Below are positions 7,709-16,371 of a stretch of DNA of 64,000 nt, piece by piece. The notes beneath the pieces were generated by a model. It saw nothing but the letters and a program-made list of their open reading frames with translations, was not told the DNA's origin and did not search any database. The translations under genes and the position numbers were made by a program. The DNA comes from Paenibacillus taichungensis (GTDB lineage Bacteria; Bacillota; Bacilli; Paenibacillales; Paenibacillaceae): contig NZ_JABMCC010000112.1 of assembly GCF_013359905.1 (NCBI RefSeq), forward strand, positions 434,001 to 498,000, given 5' to 3'. Within the stretch, counting starts at the first letter, position 1. The number at the start of each line of letters is the position of its first letter.

Positions 7709-9166
7709 ATGCCCGTAAAAAGTGGCAAACAGTATATCGAACGGATCGATGCACAGACGGTCCCCTGCTGGTACAAAGGGGAGCTTGTTACTGGAAAACG
7801 TTCTGAACATTTTGCGTTTGCAGGTTTGATGGAAACACAAGCGAAGTTGTACGATCTTCAGTCTGATCCACATTTAATCGATACGATGACTTATGCATCT
7901 CCTGCTGACGGAAAACCAGTAGGTATGTCCTTTCTGCCTCCAACCAGTGTGGATGACTTGCGCAGACGCCGAGAAGCAATGAATATTTGGTCAGGGACTC
8001 ACCATGGTTTTTTAGGACGATCACCCGATTATATGAACACAGCAATTATGGCCTTTTATACTGGGGCAGATATCCTTGAAGAAGTATCGCCACAATACGC
8101 CGAAAATCTGAGAAACTACTATGCCTACTGCCGGGATAATGATATTACCCTCTCCCATGCCTTTATCCAGCCCCATGCCAGTAAAATTTCGGGACAATTG
8201 GACGCGACCGAAGATGCCATTGCCGCCAAAGTGGTTGATCGCACTGAAGAAGGTCTGATCATTAATGGTGCATTCATGATGGCCACTCAGGCCGCCACGT
8301 CAGACGAAATCCTGGTTTATCCTTCCCCTTCACCGGCACCGTTCGACGAAGAAAATCCGTTTGCTTTTGCTTTTGCTGTACCAAATGACCTGCCTGGTAT
8401 TAGTCTGATCTGCCGGGATACCTACGCCGCCGAGTCCAATTTCAACTATCCACTTAGTTCCAGATATGAAGAGATGGATAACATTGTAATCTTTGATCAT
8501 GTGCTTGTTCCTCATGAACGGATATTCTTCGCCGGTAATGAGGAAATGTCTGGCCGACTCTTTAGCGGAAGCCATTTTCACATCCACGCAGGACATCAGG
8601 TCGTATGCCGGTATATCGCCAAAACGGAATTTGTTCTGGGCACCATTCAGTTACTCGCTGACACGCTCGACCAAGCTGCTGAAACGCATGTGATAGAGAA
8701 AACAGCCAGGGTGCTCGCCGGTCTTGAAACGTTAAAAGCACTGGCTCTGGCAGCAGAAGCCGGTGCTATGGAAGATGGACGGGGATTTATAATACCTGCC
8801 CCCAAACCGTTAATGGCAGCAAACCTTTTATTCCCCAAACTGTATCCAGAGATGATTGAAATTTTACAACTCTTAGGATCCAGCGGTGTAATTATGGTGC
8901 CTCAGGAAGAAGAGTTCCACTCGAATATCGCGCCTCACTTGGATACGTACCTTAGAGGAACCGATATGGTATCTCAGGAACGCACAGCGTTGTTTCGTCT
9001 GATCTGGGAGCTTGGAGCAGGATCATTCGGAGGCAGACAGACCCAGTTTGAACGGTTCTTTTTTGGCAACTCGATCACCGTCTCGAACCGGATGTATTCA
9101 GCAGTCTTTGCAGATCAATCGTATCGTCAACTCGTTCGTAATTTTATTGCCAAAACCGGCAAATAA
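7709..9166 (+). CDS. HpaB-family flavin-dependent aromatic hydroxylase (4-hydroxyphenylacetate 3-monooxygenase type)
   Basis: A 485-residue protein with the layout of the HpaB/PvcC oxygenase family: an acyl-CoA-dehydrogenase-like fold that uses reduced flavin supplied by a separate reductase to ortho-hydroxylate phenols. Recognisable family segments are GRSPDYMNTAIMAFYTGAD, SHAFIQPHASKISGQ, EEGLIINGAFMMATQA and the late RGTDMVSQERTALFRLIWEL. The ATG has AGAGGTGAG upstream. No hpaC-type reductase gene is adjacent. The convergent operon contains a flavodoxin and a nitroreductase, either of which might supply electrons. A perfect Fur box upstream points to a role in iron limitation, for example making a catechol ligand, rather than aromatic catabolism. 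The substrate is not known. Confidence 0.8.
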   Translation: MPVKSGKQYIERIDAQTVPCWYKGELVTGKRSEHFAFAGLMETQAKLYDLQSDPHLIDTMTYASPADGKPVGMSFLPPTSVDDLRRRREAMNIWSGTHHGFLGRSPDYMNTAIMAFYTGADILEEVSPQYAENLRNYYAYCRDNDITLSHAFIQPHASKISGQLDATEDAIAAKVVDRTEEGLIINGAFMMATQAATSDEILVYPSPSPAPFDEENPFAFAFAVPNDLPGISLICRDTYAAESNFNYPLSSRYEEMDNIVIFDHVLVPHERIFFAGNEEMSGRLFSGSHFHIHAGHQVVCRYIAKTEFVLGTIQLLADTLDQAAETHVIEKTARVLAGLETLKALALAAEAGAMEDGRGFIIPAPKPLMAANLLFPKLYPEMIEILQLLGSSGVIMVPQEEEFHSNIAPHLDTYLRGTDMVSQERTALFRLIWELGAGSFGGRQTQFERFFFGNSITVSNRMYSAVFADQSYRQLVRNFIAKTGK

Positions 9167-9192
9167 ATGAGGAATGACTGATTCCCTCGTTT
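9166..9192. terminator. Hairpin between convergent monooxygenase and nitroreductase genes
   Basis: AATGAGGAAT pairs with ATTCCCTCGTT around a five-base loop, with one bulge. It lies exactly in the 24-base gap between two convergent stop codons. T runs are short on both sides. Confidence 0.5.
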
Positions 9193-9757
9193 AAACCAGA
9201 TGGTCGTAGACCGTCATCAGTTCAGAGGCTGGTCTGCCTGCGTCGGTATCCCGAAGTGCAGACTGGTCTCCGTAACCGATGTGGAATACACCCAATACCT
9301 TTTCCTCACGCGTTAAACCCATCAAATTCATAAATACGGGATGCTGTTGATAATCATTGATCTTCCAGACGGCATTCAAACCTTGTTCCGCTGCCAGGAT
9401 GCAAAAACGTTTGCTCCAGGCTTTTGCAGGCAATAAATGGTCTTCCCTGGCACTTGAAGGGGCGACAACAACCAGATGTGCCGGAATAGCTTCCGTATAT
9501 TGATATGTAGCCCAGTCCCCATAACGATCTGCCAAATGTGGTGGGTAACTCTGTCTGACCGCCTCCAGATACAGTTGACGTCCTTCATTCGCGAACAACA
9601 TAAACCGCCAAGGCTCTGAACTTATCACATATAAAGATGGATCTGCTTCATCCAGCAACCGTCTTATAACCGACTGTGGTACAGGCAACGGGCTGAATTC
9701 ACAAGTTCCTGTACGTTTCTTGCCGTTTACTGCATCTTGTCTCAAACCGGTAGACAT
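9191..9757 (-). CDS. Nitroreductase-family FMN protein
   Basis: A 188-residue nitroreductase-like flavoprotein of the small single-domain type. Family features are SSEPWRFMLF in the FMN-binding N-terminal part, KAWSKRFCILAAEQGLNAVW in the core helix, and GVFHIGYGD near the end. Members use NAD(P)H to reduce nitro groups, quinones or free flavin. It has a GGGAGGGA ribosome binding site and lies 52 bases after the YkuO-like gene. It is therefore the likely third gene of the Fur-controlled flavodoxin operon. Supply of reduced flavin to the neighbouring monooxygenase is possible but unproven. Confidence 0.8.
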   Translation of the reverse strand: MSTGLRQDAVNGKKRTGTCEFSPLPVPQSVIRRLLDEADPSLYVISSEPWRFMLFANEGRQLYLEAVRQSYPPHLADRYGDWATYQYTEAIPAHLVVVAPSSAREDHLLPAKAWSKRFCILAAEQGLNAVWKINDYQQHPVFMNLMGLTREEKVLGVFHIGYGDQSALRDTDAGRPASELMTVYDHLV

Positions 9758-9809
9758 GGCTCATCCCTCCCTAATCTGCACGATATATCACAACATCCCT
9801 TGTCATGCT

Positions 9810-10613
9810 TTACATCAACCAGTTTTTTTTGGGTTCAGTCTCACTTCTCCACCGATCGACCTCTTCATGAACTCTGGCTTTATCCCGAACCGTAAATTGG
9901 TCAGACTCCACCTTCTCTGTGCTCGGAATGCTGTCACGAATCAGTCGAATATAATCCATCGAACGGACAAGCGATTGACGTCCCGGGATATATCGAATCT
10001 TGCGACCTTCAAGCAAACAATAGATTTCGATCATGCCTGGCAGCTTGCCAAATGCTTCCCAGCAGAACACGCTCACCATATGCTGGAACGCCTCAACCAC
10101 ATTTGGATCATGGACAACCATATATTTTTGGATGAGCAGTGAATCCCAGCCCTCTGGCTGCCAGGCAGCCTGGAAGATCATGGACAGATGCATCGACAAG
10201 GTAGGAAGCTCCGTTCGCCATTGTTCAAATAGAATGGTCGGATGCTTCAGATCAAAGTTCATCGCAATTGCAAGGGATAATTCATCCGTAATTTTGTTTT
10301 TTACATCCCAGTAATGAAGTACCGATTCAAATCCGGTTGCCTTTCTAGGCCACCACTTTTCGAGTAAATATTGTACAGGCACCTCTTTGCGCACTTCCGG
10401 GTCCATACTGTAAAAAGCATTAACTGCATGGCTGACTGCATATTGTACACGGTGTCTCCATTGCAGCGGTGAGCGCTGTTCAGCCTCCGGTTCCGGGCGG
10501 ATGAACCGATGCGGGCTGCGCAACATCTCTTCCAATCTGTAATCTTCAAGCAGCCGTACCGGGGTGTCTGACATTCCCGGCTGAAGAGCTGCCTGAACAT
10601 TATGTCTTAACAT
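9810..10613 (-). CDS. Uncharacterised protein in a flavodoxin operon (YkuO-like by position)
   Basis: A 267-residue soluble protein with no signal peptide, membrane segment or catalytic motif that I recognise. It is rich in Trp and aromatic residues (EKWWPRKATGFESVLHYW). It begins six bases after the flavodoxin stop, with AAGGA close to the ATG, and is followed by a nitroreductase. In Bacillus subtilis the Fur-regulated ykuNOP operon places the unknown gene ykuO between two flavodoxin genes, so this may be the counterpart. That link rests on context, not on an alignment. A partner or substrate of the flavodoxin under iron limitation is the natural hypothesis. Confidence 0.65.
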   Translation of the reverse strand: MLRHNVQAALQPGMSDTPVRLLEDYRLEEMLRSPHRFIRPEPEAEQRSPLQWRHRVQYAVSHAVNAFYSMDPEVRKEVPVQYLLEKWWPRKATGFESVLHYWDVKNKITDELSLAIAMNFDLKHPTILFEQWRTELPTLSMHLSMIFQAAWQPEGWDSLLIQKYMVVHDPNVVEAFQHMVSVFCWEAFGKLPGMIEIYCLLEGRKIRYIPGRQSLVRSMDYIRLIRDSIPSTEKVESDQFTVRDKARVHEEVDRWRSETEPKKNWLM

Positions 10614-10619
10614 GAGTCC

Positions 10620-11072
10620 TTAGGACACCTGTAATCCGGCAGCAGCAAAACGTTTGCCAAAGTCACGGCACGAATCCTTCTCCTGCTCCATCGGACTGTA
10701 TTCAATCTTCAGCATCTCTGGAGATACCTCCGCCCCACGTTCCACCAGCTTTGCTGCCGCAAGATCAACGGCTCCGCAGTACTGCTCGTAAGAAGTATCC
10801 CCGCTTCCGAACACTGCTGCCCGTTTGCCACTCAGATCTAGCTCATCCAGCTCTTCGTAAAAATCGAGGAATTCATCCGGCAGTTCACCGTCTCCCCACG
10901 TGTATACTCCAATGAGAAATCCGTCATAATCAAGTACATCAGCTGCATTGCAATCCGTTACGGACTTGAGATCCACTTCATGCCCACCTTGTTTAATTCC
11001 TTCGACGATCAGTTCCGCAATCTCTTCCGTATTTCCTGTCATACTTGCATAAGCCACTAACAATTTAGCCAT
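10620..11072 (-). CDS. Short-chain flavodoxin
   Basis: A 150-residue flavodoxin. The FMN phosphate loop is SMTGNTEEIA (residues 11-20), followed by the isoalloxazine loops VYTWGDGELPDEF and GSGDTSYEQYCGAVD. Flavodoxins replace ferredoxin as low-potential electron carriers when iron is scarce. The gene heads an operon with a YkuO-like protein and a nitroreductase, and its promoter carries a perfect Fur box inside the -35/-10 spacer. The start has GTGAGGG at normal spacing. Confidence 0.92.
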   Translation of the reverse strand: MAKLLVAYASMTGNTEEIAELIVEGIKQGGHEVDLKSVTDCNAADVLDYDGFLIGVYTWGDGELPDEFLDFYEELDELDLSGKRAAVFGSGDTSYEQYCGAVDLAAAKLVERGAEVSPEMLKIEYSPMEQEKDSCRDFGKRFAAAGLQVS

Positions 11073-11142
11073 CTATTTTTCCCTCACTTTTTATTGATCA
11101 TGTCATACTGTTCCTGAAGAAGTAACATTTGAATTTATCAAA

Positions 11143-11172
11143 ATCATATGTGATAATGATTATCATTGTCAA
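11143..11172 (-). promoter_or_regulatory. Fur-controlled promoter of the flavodoxin operon
   Basis: On the minus strand TTGACA (11167-11172), an 18-base spacer and TATGAT (11143-11148) make a good sigma-A promoter. The spacer contains TGATAATGATTATCA (11151-11165), a 14/14 match to the 7-1-7 Fur box. Bound Fur would directly cover the polymerase site. Confidence 0.85.
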
Positions 11173-11334
11173 ATTAAATTTTCAATCGGTTTCCATTTCA
11201 GTATATGGTGATGGACCAAATTCAACACCATATTAGGCACTGCACCCTTTCAGGCGCCTACCACAACTGGCGTACAGGCCCTTTTTTGTTGTACAATAGT
11301 ATCCAAATGACTTTTGAAGGATGGATAAATCATT

Positions 11335-12198
11335 ATGTACGTAGCAAAGAACTGGAAGGACTATGAAGTAATCGATACAGGAGGCGGCGAAAAGCTGGAG
11401 CGATGGGGCGATGTGATTTTGCGTAGACCCGATCCACAGATCATTTGGCCCCTTGAAAAAGAAACCAATGAATGGCGCCAGGTTCACGGCCATTATCACC
11501 GCAGTTCTTCGGGCGGCGGCAGCTGGGATATGAAAAAACCGATCCCAGAACGCTGGACCATCGGATATGAGAACCTGAAATTTCATATTAAACCAACCAG
11601 CTTTAAGCATACCGGTCTGTTCCCTGAACAAGCGGCTAACTGGAGCTGGATGATGGATAAAATCGCAGGAGCAGGTCGTCCCATCTCTGTACTGAACCTG
11701 TTTGCATATACAGGCGGCGCAACAGTTGCTGCAGCTTATGCCGGAGCTTCAGTTGTTCACGTGGATGCGGCTAAAGGCATGGTACAGTGGGCCAAAGAAA
11801 ATGTTCAATTATCCGGCCTCGCGGATCGTCCTGTTCGTTTCATTACAGATGATGTTTTCAAATTCGTACAGCGCGAACAACGTCGCGGCAATCGGTATGA
11901 CGCGATTATTATGGACCCTCCTTCCTATGGCCGCGGCCCTAACGGAGAGACATGGAAGCTGGAAGAGAACCTCTATCCTTTCCTTAAATCCTGTATGGAA
12001 ATTCTGTCCGATAACCCATTATTCATGCTGGTCAATTCCTACACAACCGGGATTTCGTCTACCGTTCTGCGCAACATGCTGACAATGACGATGTCTGCCC
12101 AATACGGCGGTCAAATTACAGCTGGTGAAATTGGTCTTCCAATTACCCGTAGTGGTCTGGATCTGCCATGCGGTATCTTGGGCCGCTGGGAGTCCTGA
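11335..12198 (+). CDS. Class I SAM-dependent methyltransferase (RlmI/RlmK-like)
   Basis: A 287-residue Rossmann-fold methyltransferase. The SAM-binding motif I is VLNLFAYTGGATVAAA (about residues 118-133), motif II ends in VVHVDAAKGMV, and the catalytic-type motif is IIMDPPSYGRG. This set is typical of rRNA base methyltransferases related to RlmI, but an N-terminal PUA domain is lacking. The gene is followed after two bases by a pseudouridine synthase gene, so both probably act on RNA. The exact target is not known. Confidence 0.8.
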   Translation: MYVAKNWKDYEVIDTGGGEKLERWGDVILRRPDPQIIWPLEKETNEWRQVHGHYHRSSSGGGSWDMKKPIPERWTIGYENLKFHIKPTSFKHTGLFPEQAANWSWMMDKIAGAGRPISVLNLFAYTGGATVAAAYAGASVVHVDAAKGMVQWAKENVQLSGLADRPVRFITDDVFKFVQREQRRGNRYDAIIMDPPSYGRGPNGETWKLEENLYPFLKSCMEILSDNPLFMLVNSYTTGISSTVLRNMLTMTMSAQYGGQITAGEIGLPITRSGLDLPCGILGRWES

Positions 12199-12200
12199 TT

Positions 12201-12932
12201 ATGTCCGAACATTCGCAAACAATGGGAGATATTCCGATTCTGTTTGAGGACAATCATCTGTTAGGCATCACGAAACCGGTCAATGTACCTACCCAGGAAG
12301 ATGCATCAGGTGATCCGGATTTGCTTACACTGCTAAAACAGGATTTGAAAGAACGCTATAACAAACCTGGCAACGTCTATCTCGGATTAGTACATCGTCT
12401 TGACCGCCCCGTTGGTGGTGCCATGATTTTTGCCAAAACATCGAAGGCGGCTTCAAGATTATCCGAGACGGTTCGGGGACGTCATTTCCGCAAAATATAT
12501 GCGGCTGTTGTACATGGCAAGCTGCCTGCACAGCAAGGAACGTTAAAACACACGCTGCTGAAAGATGCACGTACCAATACCGTTACCGTTGTGCCTAAAG
12601 GTACCGCCGGCGGTAAAGATGCTGTGTTGGATTACCGGGTCATCGGCGAAACCGACCGTTACAGTCTGGTCCACATCGAACTGCACACAGGCAGATCACA
12701 TCAGATTCGGGTCCAAATGAAAGAGATTGGCTGCCCGCTGTTCGGAGATCAAAAGTACGGTGCAGGTGTGAATAAGCCTGGACAACAAATATCTCTCTGG
12801 TCTGCCATCGCTGCTTTTCCCCACCCGGTAACAAAGGAAGAAATTGTCCTGCAGTCCCTGCCTCCCCGTGAATCCCCATGGGCAGAGTGGCCGGCAGCTG
12901 TGTATGATAACGTATTTAAAGCAGAACATTAA
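12201..12932 (+). CDS. RluA-family RNA pseudouridine synthase
   Basis: A 243-residue enzyme that isomerises uridine to pseudouridine in rRNA or tRNA. The catalytic Asp is in GLVHRLDRPVGGAMIFAKT, and the family segments RKIYAAVVHG and LHTGRSHQIRVQM are present. There is no N-terminal S4 domain. The start at 12201 is two bases after the methyltransferase stop, with GGGAG upstream; the same frame is open further upstream but only as overlap with the previous gene. It is translationally coupled to the methyltransferase and followed by a strong terminator. Confidence 0.88.
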   Translation: MSEHSQTMGDIPILFEDNHLLGITKPVNVPTQEDASGDPDLLTLLKQDLKERYNKPGNVYLGLVHRLDRPVGGAMIFAKTSKAASRLSETVRGRHFRKIYAAVVHGKLPAQQGTLKHTLLKDARTNTVTVVPKGTAGGKDAVLDYRVIGETDRYSLVHIELHTGRSHQIRVQMKEIGCPLFGDQKYGAGVNKPGQQISLWSAIAAFPHPVTKEEIVLQSLPPRESPWAEWPAAVYDNVFKAEH

Positions 12933-12979
12933 TTGATATTTAATATAATCATTCACAGGATCAGGTCAAATCTGACCGT

Positions 12980-13026
12980 AAACCGTGTCATCCAGATTCC
13001 TTATCTGAATGGCGCGGTTTTTTTTA
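12980..13026 (+). terminator. Strong intrinsic terminator after the pseudouridine synthase
   Basis: An 18-bp stem with wobble pairs runs from AAACCGTGTCAT to ATGGCGCGGTTT, followed by T8. It ends 25 bases before the next gene. Confidence 0.85.
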
Positions 13027-13050
13027 CTCCAATGGAAAGGAAGACCTACT

Positions 13051-13395
13051 ATGACACCTTTTACGAAACAGGTCGTCGCCATCATCGCAGCAATCCCGGA
13101 GGGAAAAGTCATGACGTATGGACAGATTGCCGCTCATGCAGGCAGCCCGAGAGCTGCCAGGCAAGTTGTACGCATTCTGCACTCCATGAGCCGGAAGGAG
13201 CGCCTTCCCTGGCACCGCGTCGTCAATGCCAAAGGTCTGATAGCCATTCCTGACGAGCATTCACGCCTCATGCAAGAAACGGAGCTCATTAGCGAAGGCG
13301 TTGAATTCCAGATGGATGGAAGCATCAACCTCAAACTCTTCGGTCATGATCCTGGTCCTACCTTCCTCCTTGATCTATCGACCGATGAAGAATAA
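13051..13395 (+). CDS. Alkyltransferase-like (ATL) DNA-binding protein
   Basis: A 114-residue relative of O6-alkylguanine-DNA methyltransferase. The helix-turn-helix region (MTYGQIAAHAGSPRAARQV) is intact. The active-site motif PCHRV is replaced by PWHRV, so the alkyl-accepting Cys is Trp. That change defines ATL proteins, which bind O6-alkylguanine and pass it to nucleotide excision repair instead of repairing it directly. The ATG at 13051 has GGAAAGGAAG upstream. The gene stands alone between two terminators, though the close spacing to the first means it may have its own short promoter. Confidence 0.88.
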   Translation: MTPFTKQVVAIIAAIPEGKVMTYGQIAAHAGSPRAARQVVRILHSMSRKERLPWHRVVNAKGLIAIPDEHSRLMQETELISEGVEFQMDGSINLKLFGHDPGPTFLLDLSTDEE

Positions 13396-13410
13396 AGTCA
13401 ACACAAGGCA

Positions 13411-13461
13411 TAAACAAAGAGAGTTCAAGCAGTATGATCTGCCTGAACTCTCTTTTGTTTA
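13411..13461. terminator. Bidirectional terminator between ATL and MFS genes
   Basis: AAAGAGAGTTCA and TGAACTCTCTTTT form a stem extended by an AGCAG/CTGCC part, with T-rich flanks on both strands. It separates convergent genes. Confidence 0.85.
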
Positions 13462-13507
13462 TATAAGACCTTTATTGAATGAATAATAACAGTAATCTAG
13501 CTTGATT

Positions 13508-15019
13508 TTATGCTGTTGCATTCACTTTTTGTTGCTCAGTTGTTACAGGTTCTGTAGCTGGTTTTGTTTTACGGATAAAGAACGCCAGCAGCAAAGCAAC
13601 TACAGTCATCGCAGTTGCTACAACAAACGCATAGTTTACGCCGTAGATTGTTGCATCTGCGGTAGCACGAAGCATTGCAGCCTTATCATCTGTAGCGATT
13701 TGGCCTGTAGCCAGAGTATCTGCCAGATGGGATTTCAGTTTACTACTCATAATCGTAACGAGAATCGCTGTACCAATTGCACCCGCAACCGTACGCAATG
13801 TGTTGGACATCGCTGTACCATGTGCATTCAGGCGCTGTGGAAGCTGATTCAGACCCGCTGTTTGAATTGGCATCATCAACATCGACATACCGAACATACG
13901 AGCTGTGTAGATAAACATCATGTAACCATAAGTAGTGTCAATCGACAGGCGGCTAAGCCCCCAAGTTGTAATAGCCGTAATTGCAAGGCCGGCAACAGAC
14001 AACCAGCGTGCTCCGACTTTATCGAAGATGCGACCTGTGATTGGAGACATAATCCCCATCAAGATGGCGCCCGGCATCATCAGCAAACCAGATTCAATTG
14101 GTGAGAATCCACGAATATTTTGCAAGAAAATCGGAAGCAAAATCATACCTGCGAACATCGCCATCGTAACAAGCATGTTAATGATCGTTGTTAATGTATA
14201 CATGTTGTATTTGAAAATACGGAACTCCAACAGCGGATGATCGGTTGTCATCTGTCTAATTACGAACAGGATCAGGGATATGGCCCCTACGACCAGACAA
14301 GCAATTACAATTGCACTTCCCCATCCGTCTGTACCCGCATCACTGAAGCCGTACAACAAGCTACCAAAACCGAGTGTAGACAAAATAACACCTGGATAGT
14401 CCAATTTAGGTTTGGATTGACGTGTTACATTTTTGACAAACGCAATACCGATTGCAGTTGCAATAACGGAGAATGGCAAAATGATATAGAACAACAGTCT
14501 CCAAGAATAATGCTCAACCACATAACCTGACAGTGTTGGTCCAATGGCTGGAGCGAGAATCATCGCGATCCCCATCGTACCCATGGCCTGACCACGTTTC
14601 TCAATCGGGAAGATCGTCAAGAATACAACTGTCATCAGAGGCATCAGAATACCTGCACCTGCCGCTTGAATAACACGACCTACCATCAGAATACTAAAGT
14701 TCGGACTTAAACCACAGACCAAGGTTCCTAATGTAAAGAGCGTCATAGCCGTAATGAAAATTTGACGTGTCGAAAATTTGGCGATCAGATACGCCGTAAC
14801 CGGAATCAACACACCATTGACGAGCATATAACCCGTAGTCAGCCATTGGGCTTTATTCGCGCCGATGCCGAGGTCCTCCATAATTTTAGGAAGAGCTACG
14901 TTCATCAACGTTTGGTTCAGGAAGGCGACGAATGCACCGATTAACAATGCGGCCACAATCGGGCCTTTCTTAATATTGTCCATCGCTGAGGATGGCGCTG
15001 CTGCTGCAGTAGTACTCAT
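13508..15019 (-). CDS. DHA2-family (EmrB/QacA-type) MFS multidrug efflux transporter
   Basis: A 503-residue membrane protein with about 14 hydrophobic segments. The motif A region is LIAKFSTRQIFITAM and motif C is GIAMILAPAIGPTLSGYVVEHYSW, typical of proton antiporters that export drugs. The ATG overlaps the stop of the upstream MarR gene (ATGA), so the two are co-translated. The likely inducer is a toxic small molecule sensed by the MarR partner. Substrates cannot be read from sequence. Confidence 0.9.
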   Translation of the reverse strand: MSTTAAAAPSSAMDNIKKGPIVAALLIGAFVAFLNQTLMNVALPKIMEDLGIGANKAQWLTTGYMLVNGVLIPVTAYLIAKFSTRQIFITAMTLFTLGTLVCGLSPNFSILMVGRVIQAAGAGILMPLMTVVFLTIFPIEKRGQAMGTMGIAMILAPAIGPTLSGYVVEHYSWRLLFYIILPFSVIATAIGIAFVKNVTRQSKPKLDYPGVILSTLGFGSLLYGFSDAGTDGWGSAIVIACLVVGAISLILFVIRQMTTDHPLLEFRIFKYNMYTLTTIINMLVTMAMFAGMILLPIFLQNIRGFSPIESGLLMMPGAILMGIMSPITGRIFDKVGARWLSVAGLAITAITTWGLSRLSIDTTYGYMMFIYTARMFGMSMLMMPIQTAGLNQLPQRLNAHGTAMSNTLRTVAGAIGTAILVTIMSSKLKSHLADTLATGQIATDDKAAMLRATADATIYGVNYAFVVATAMTVVALLLAFFIRKTKPATEPVTTEQQKVNATA

Positions 15020-15462
15020 TGGTTGTTCATCTCTCTTCCTTCTAACTTTTCAATCATTTGATTATGAATTCTTAGCAGGTGCTCAAGGTCTTCCTTCGGG
15101 ATATCCAGAATAGGTGACACTCGCTCCATCCACAATTGGTGTGTTTCCTGCTGGGCCCGTTCCCCCTTGCCCGTAATCTGAAGCTTTACGGATCGACGGT
15201 CCGAGTCTGAACGGGTTCGAACAATGTACTCACCCTTGACCAGACGCTCCACCACAGCGCTCATGGAGCTGCTGCCCATATGACAGAGCTCAGCCACTTC
15301 ATTGATACCGATCGAAGGGCGCTCTCTCAAAATGGATAACACCATAAATTGAATCGAAGTGAGCTCAATTTCCTTGTTTTCATTCCAGAATGCTCGGAAG
15401 AGCATTTGATTGACCTGCCTAAACGAATTAATAATGTAGAATACTTCATATGTGTCAGACAT
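15016..15462 (-). CDS. MarR-family regulator of the adjacent MFS pump
   Basis: A 148-residue winged-helix regulator with the MarR core: GINEVAELCHMGSSSMSAVVERLVKGEYIVRTRSDSDRR covers the recognition helix and wing. It is the first gene of a two-gene operon with the efflux pump. A perfect 9-2-9 palindrome lies 29 bases upstream of its start, so it is probably an autorepressor released by ligand. The ribosome binding site is AAAGGGTGA. Confidence 0.9.
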   Translation of the reverse strand: MSDTYEVFYIINSFRQVNQMLFRAFWNENKEIELTSIQFMVLSILRERPSIGINEVAELCHMGSSSMSAVVERLVKGEYIVRTRSDSDRRSVKLQITGKGERAQQETHQLWMERVSPILDIPKEDLEHLLRIHNQMIEKLEGREMNNQ

Positions 15463-15490
15463 TAATTCACCCTTTTACTTATGGAATATA

Positions 15491-15510
15491 ATATTTCGTA
15501 CACGAAATAT
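15491..15510 (-). promoter_or_regulatory. MarR operator palindrome
   Basis: ATATTTCGT and ACGAAATAT flank a two-base centre and are perfect inverted arms. The dyad sits just downstream of the expected transcription start of the marR-MFS promoter (15528-15555), a position where bound repressor blocks initiation. Confidence 0.75.
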
Positions 15511-15527
15511 CAGGGGAACAATTACTT

Positions 15528-15555
15528 ATTATAACAAAAATATTTACATAGTCAA
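15528..15555 (-). promoter_or_regulatory. Promoter of the marR-MFS operon
   Basis: TTGACT (15550-15555), a 16-base spacer and a perfect TATAAT (15528-15533) are read on the minus strand. The transcription start would fall near 15521, about ten bases before the operator. Confidence 0.75.
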
Positions 15556-15630
15556 CTCTTTACATATAAATTTTTAGAGATTATTCTCAGGCATTCAAAG
15601 CAGGCAAAACTCTTTAAAATACACATCAAT

Positions 15631-15682
15631 AAAAAATAACCATAGCCCTCCTGCATGTTCAGCAAGAGTTCCATGGTTACTA
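15631..15682 (-). terminator. Intrinsic terminator of the second MarR gene
   Basis: An interrupted stem joins GTAACCATGG with the CTATGGTTA end, followed by T-rich sequence on the minus strand, 23 bases after the stop codon. Confidence 0.75.
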
Positions 15683-15704
15683 TTATTTCTCCTGTCCATC
15701 GTCG

Positions 15705-16142
15705 TTAAGATGTGGACAAGGCATGCTCTTTTGTTTTTGGTGTCGTCATTTTGCCTAATAGATATACCAGCAACTGCTGGTTATGCATTGAAATATTGCT
15801 GAGAACGGAATTCATAAATTCATTGCGAATGGTAATTCCGCGCTCAGTCTCCATGCGTCCCTTATCAGATAGGGATACCCATACAATTCGTCGATCCTGA
15901 TCATCCCGATCCCGGCGAATCAGTCCGTTTTTCTCCATACGATCCAACAACATCGTTACTGCTGCGGGTGTTGTAGCCAGAAAAGGAATCAGATCGGATG
16001 GTTTCATCTTCTCGTGATCCTCAAGAACCTCCAGTACGGCCAGCTGCGCCTCTGTTAACGAGGGTGCCAGCTCATGATCCATATGCAGCTTGTAGTCCTT
16101 GGTCAGCCTCGACCAGCACTTGGCAAAATCGGAATTATACAT
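15705..16142 (-). CDS. MarR-family regulator
   Basis: A 145-residue winged-helix protein. The DNA-binding segment is MKPSDLIPFLATTPAAVTMLLDRMEKNGLIRRDRDDQDRR, followed by the conserved LSDKG wing end. The ATG at 16142 follows AGAGGAG at nine bases; an upstream in-frame extension has no ribosome binding site. It is monocistronic with its own terminator. No target is adjacent, because the neighbouring pump has its own MarR and an independent operator. Ligand and regulon are unknown. Confidence 0.85.
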   Translation of the reverse strand: MYNSDFAKCWSRLTKDYKLHMDHELAPSLTEAQLAVLEVLEDHEKMKPSDLIPFLATTPAAVTMLLDRMEKNGLIRRDRDDQDRRIVWVSLSDKGRMETERGITIRNEFMNSVLSNISMHNQQLLVYLLGKMTTPKTKEHALSTS

Positions 16143-16307
16143 CTTGAATCGCTCCTCTCTGCAACCGGTTATCACTTCACCTGCTTAAGTTTTCGCCCTT
16201 CAAAGCCGCATTCCTGCTGCCTTTTTTCAATTTCCTAGCGATCGACCGTAATCGACGAAGGTTGTTAAACTTCGCATGGTGGTCCTCTTTTAATCCGCGT
16301 CTGAACA

Positions 16308-16362
16308 ACAAAATAAGACTCTTCACATGACAGGTTTCCCTGCTCTGTAAAGAGTCTTTATT
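16308..16362 (-). terminator. Intrinsic terminator of the parE-parC operon
   Basis: AATAAGACTCTT pairs with AAGAGTCTTTATT across a loop of about 26 bases. It lies just after the parC stop and is followed by a short T-rich tail. Confidence 0.75.
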
Positions 16363-16371
16363 GAATCCTGA

